This document shows positions 32,995 to 34,759 of a stretch of DNA of 34,759 nt, one piece after another. The stretch's first letter is position 1, and each line of letters starts with the position of its first letter. Position numbers and translations under genes: made by a program. Below the pieces are notes generated by a model. It ran no database searches. It had not been told where the DNA came from and was given only the letters and a program-made list of their open reading frames with translations. Source of the DNA: Syntrophaceae bacterium UBA4059 (GTDB lineage: Bacteria > Desulfobacterota > Syntrophia > Syntrophales > Smithellaceae); assembly GCA_002382045.1 (NCBI GenBank), contig DFZJ01000147.1, positions 10,030-44,788 of the forward strand, given 5' to 3'.

Positions 32995-33258
32995 ATGATG
33001 ATTATTAAATTATTGGGCATATTAATATTGTTTTATGTGGGTTACAGGGTCATGAAGATGTTCCGGCGGATAAAATCCCGGGATGTAAAAGATTACCGGA
33101 TGGAAGATACGCCGTCCCGGGGAGAAGACCTGGTGCAGGACCCCTTTTGCAGAATATACGTGCCGAAGAGTCAGGCATACCTCAAAGAAATTGAAGGGCG
33201 GCCGCAATATTTTTGCAGTCGGGAATGCTGTGAGAAATATCTTTCAGGGGAAAAATAA
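32995..33258 (+). CDS. Small membrane-anchored zinc-finger-like protein (TRASH/YHS type)
   Basis: An 87-residue protein with an N-terminal membrane segment (IIKLLGILILFYVGYRVM), a charged linker (RRIKSRDVKDYRMEDTP) and a C-terminal Cys module: LVQDPFCRIYVPKSQAY, then YFCSRECCEKYL. The spacing of FC...YFC-x-x-EC resembles TRASH/YHS domains, where cysteines hold a zinc or other metal. This small protein is a recurring neighbour of fol/tal genes in related bacteria as far as I recall, with no known function. The ATG (32995 or 32998) follows AGAAGG. It may sense metals or act as an assembly factor; neither is shown. Confidence 0.78.
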   Translation: MMIIKLLGILILFYVGYRVMKMFRRIKSRDVKDYRMEDTPSRGEDLVQDPFCRIYVPKSQAYLKEIEGRPQYFCSRECCEKYLSGEK

Positions 33259-33281
33259 TTTATTAAACATCAGGGGGGATT

Positions 33282-33929
33282 ATGAAATTTTTCATCGATA
33301 CGGCAAATATTGCGGAAATTAAGGACGGACTGGCGCTGGGCATGGTCGACGGTGTTACGACCAATCCGTCACTGATTGCCAAGGAAAAAAGAGACTTTAA
33401 TTCTGTCGTTAAGGAAATTCTGGAAATTGTGGAAGGGCCGGTCAGCCTGGAAGTGATCAGCCTGGAGGCGAAAGGCATGTTTGCCGAAGGCAAAAAGCTG
33501 GCCCGTCTGGGCGATCAGGTTGTCATTAAAATACCGATGACGACTGAAGGTCTCAAAGCCACTAAAATGTTTGCCGATGAAGGCATTGACGTGAATCAGA
33601 CGCTGATATTTTCACCGCTTCAGGCCTTGATGGCGGCTAAGGCCGGTGCAGCCTATGTCAGCCCGTTTGTAGGGCGATTGGATGATATCGCTCACGACGG
33701 CATGGAACTGACGCAGCAGATTCTCGATATTTATGACAATTATGAATATGACACTGAAGTCATTGTGGCCAGTATCCGGCATCCCAAACACGTTTTGGAT
33801 GCCGCTTTAATGGGCGCGGATATTGCCACGATTCCGTTTAAAGTCATCGCCCAGCTGGCGCAGCATCCCCTCACGGATAAGGGCATTGTGCTGTTTTTGG
33901 AAGATTGGAAAAAAGTGCCGAAAAAATAA
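33282..33929 (+). CDS. tal: Transaldolase (small type, fructose-6-phosphate aldolase-like family)
   Basis: A 215-residue TIM-barrel of the compact TalC/Fsa subfamily. MKFFIDTANIAEIKDGLALG, MVDGVTTNPSLIAKE, EVISLEAKGM, VIKIPMTTEGLKATKMFADE (Schiff-base Lys in VVIKIPMT), VNQTLIFSPLQALMAAKAGA, YVSPFVGRLDDI and VIVASIRHPKHVLDAALMGA match the family. Members act as transaldolase (sedoheptulose-7-P + glyceraldehyde-3-P) or fructose-6-P aldolase; residues cannot settle this by eye, but the Phe/Tyr-determining region reads QTLIFSPLQA, more transaldolase-like. GGGGG lies before the ATG. Intact. Confidence 0.93.
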   Translation: MKFFIDTANIAEIKDGLALGMVDGVTTNPSLIAKEKRDFNSVVKEILEIVEGPVSLEVISLEAKGMFAEGKKLARLGDQVVIKIPMTTEGLKATKMFADEGIDVNQTLIFSPLQALMAAKAGAAYVSPFVGRLDDIAHDGMELTQQILDIYDNYEYDTEVIVASIRHPKHVLDAALMGADIATIPFKVIAQLAQHPLTDKGIVLFLEDWKKVPKK

Positions 33930-33981
33930 CGGGTGCATATTTTTCCCCGGATATTCAACGTCGATTACGTGGCTGAACCGA

Positions 33982-34542
33982 ATGAACAAAAAGCGTGATA
34001 TGTTTAATTTGCCCAATACCATTACTCTGGCGCGCATCAGCGTTGTTCCTTTTTTGTTTTTTCTCCTGATGTCGCCCGGCCCTTTCTGGTCTTTGGTGCT
34101 GGCGTGCTTATTTGTGTTGGCCGCCATTACGGATTTTCTGGACGGTTTTGTCGCGCGCAAGTACAACATGATCACCACCATGGGTAAGTTTCTGGATCCC
34201 CTGGCGGACAAACTGATCGTCAATTCAGCCATGATCCTGATGATACCCATTGGACGGATTGACGCCTGGATTGTTGTTATGATTATTATGCGGGATCTGA
34301 TTGTGGATGGCATCCGCAGTATCGCATCTTCGGATGGAATTTATATTCACGCGAGTGTTCTTGGGAAGCAAAAAACGCTGGCTCAAATCATTGCCGTGAC
34401 CGCTTTAATGATTCATTACCCTTTTTTAGGATTGGATGCGCATCGGGTCGGGACGGTGGTGCTTTATGTGGCTTTCCTGCTGACCATTTATTCGGGTTTG
34501 GATTATTTCATCAAATTCTATCGCGGGGCCGGCATGCGCTGA
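33982..34542 (+). CDS. pgsA: CDP-diacylglycerol-glycerol-3-phosphate 3-phosphatidyltransferase
   Basis: Makes phosphatidylglycerol phosphate, the committed step to phosphatidylglycerol and cardiolipin, in the inner membrane. The protein has 186 residues from ATG 33982 (186 codons), or 180 from ATG 34000; neither has a strong ribosome site. The family begins FNLPNTITLARISVVPFLFF. The CDP-alcohol phosphotransferase motif is complete: TDFLDGFVARKYNMITTMGK then FLDPLADKL (D-x2-D-G-x2-A-R-x8-G-x3-D-x3-D). Four or five hydrophobic segments are visible. A 52-base gap separates it from tal, wider than other gaps in the run. Intact. Confidence 0.94.
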   Translation: MNKKRDMFNLPNTITLARISVVPFLFFLLMSPGPFWSLVLACLFVLAAITDFLDGFVARKYNMITTMGKFLDPLADKLIVNSAMILMIPIGRIDAWIVVMIIMRDLIVDGIRSIASSDGIYIHASVLGKQKTLAQIIAVTALMIHYPFLGLDAHRVGTVVLYVAFLLTIYSGLDYFIKFYRGAGMR

Positions 34543-34630
34543 TTTATTTCAGGATTCGCAAGCTTTATTTTATCGGAAAAGGATCTTGTAAGAAAAAATA
34601 ATTAATTGTCACTGTTTGTTCATTTTTTTA

Positions 34631-34658
34631 TTGACAAGATGCAGCTATTTGTTATATC
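34631..34658 (+). promoter_or_regulatory. Promoter of tRNA-Gly
   Basis: TTGACA (34631-34636), 16 bases, TATATC (34653-34658). The tRNA begins 20 bases after the -10 box, a usual distance for a tRNA leader start. Confidence 0.6.
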
Positions 34659-34677
34659 CATCCGCGTTCTTAAGTGA

Positions 34678-34752
34678 GCGGGCGTAACTCAGTGGTAGAG
34701 TGCTACCTTGCCAAGGTAGACGTCGACGGTTCAAATCCGTTCGCCCGCTCCA
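34678..34752 (+). tRNA. tRNA-Gly (anticodon GCC), CCA encoded
   Basis: The acceptor arms GCGGGCG and CGCCCGC pair fully. D-arm ACTC...GAGT, anticodon stem CTACC/GGTAG with loop TTGCCAA (anticodon GCC, reading GGC/GGU) and T-arm GACGG-TTCAAAT-CCGTT (one G-T pair) are all present. U8 and A9 are in place, the variable loop is short, and the discriminator is T followed by an encoded CCA. A run of T (34753-34759) directly after it can serve as terminator; the window ends there. Confidence 0.96.
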
Positions 34753-34759
34753 TTTTTTT

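Overview
The window looks like a chromosomal segment of a Gram-negative anaerobe, most likely a syntrophic deltaproteobacterium (Desulfobacterota, Syntrophus/Smithella-like). This placement is inference. It rests on the long collinear tsaD-rsmA-miaB-bfn-xerC-hslVU-argBDFGH-dapAB-folK-tal-pgsA run, the metX/metW pair under an Rrf2 regulator, the lipoproteins, and an acetate-energy enzyme. No rRNA, phage, IS element or CRISPR was seen. One tRNA gene sits at the right edge.

Region 1 (1-9.9 kb) mixes intact genes with clearly dead ones. It opens with the 3' part of a GH13 alpha-glucan hydrolase. A phosphoglucomutase gene follows that has lost most of its middle, then an intact glgC, so this was a glycogen/alpha-glucan locus. 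Next come a small DUF2934-like protein gene, a broken aat gene (leucyl/phenylalanyl-tRNA-protein transferase) and a small membrane protein of unknown role. The most striking gene of the window lies at 3945-6272 on the minus strand. It is a single 775-residue reading frame joining a cyclic-nucleotide-binding-like domain, a complete acetate kinase and a complete PduL-type phosphotransacylase. If expressed as one protein it would carry the whole acetyl-CoA to acetate + ATP route behind a regulatory domain. Divergent from it, behind a near-consensus promoter, lies a decayed Wsp-like chemosensory operon (mcp, cheW, cheR, cheA), every member broken by frameshifts or deletions.

Region 2 (9.9-14.8 kb, minus strand) holds a tight five-gene operon: an Rrf2-type regulator with an Fe-S-type cysteine set, metX, metW, a RidA protein and a MOSC-domain protein. 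Upstream of it is a two-gene unit, a Lys/Glu-rich LEA-like secreted protein followed by a lipoprotein lytic transglycosylase with LysM. This unit is driven by a promoter with perfect -35 and -10 hexamers.

Region 3 (14.9-17.9 kb) has purB (plus) and nadB (minus) converging on a shared hairpin terminator. Region 4 (17.9-34.5 kb, plus strand) is one run of 19 close or overlapping genes: tRNA/rRNA modification (tsaD, rsmA, miaB), a bifunctional-nuclease-family protein, xerC, the HslVU protease, arginine synthesis from N-acetylglutamate onward (argB, D, F, G, H), a lipoprotein, dapA, dapB, folK, a small zinc-finger-like membrane protein, a transaldolase-family gene and pgsA. A tRNA-Gly(GCC) with encoded CCA and its own promoter closes the window.

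The gene decay stops at about 9.85 kb. All recognisable genes to the right appear intact.
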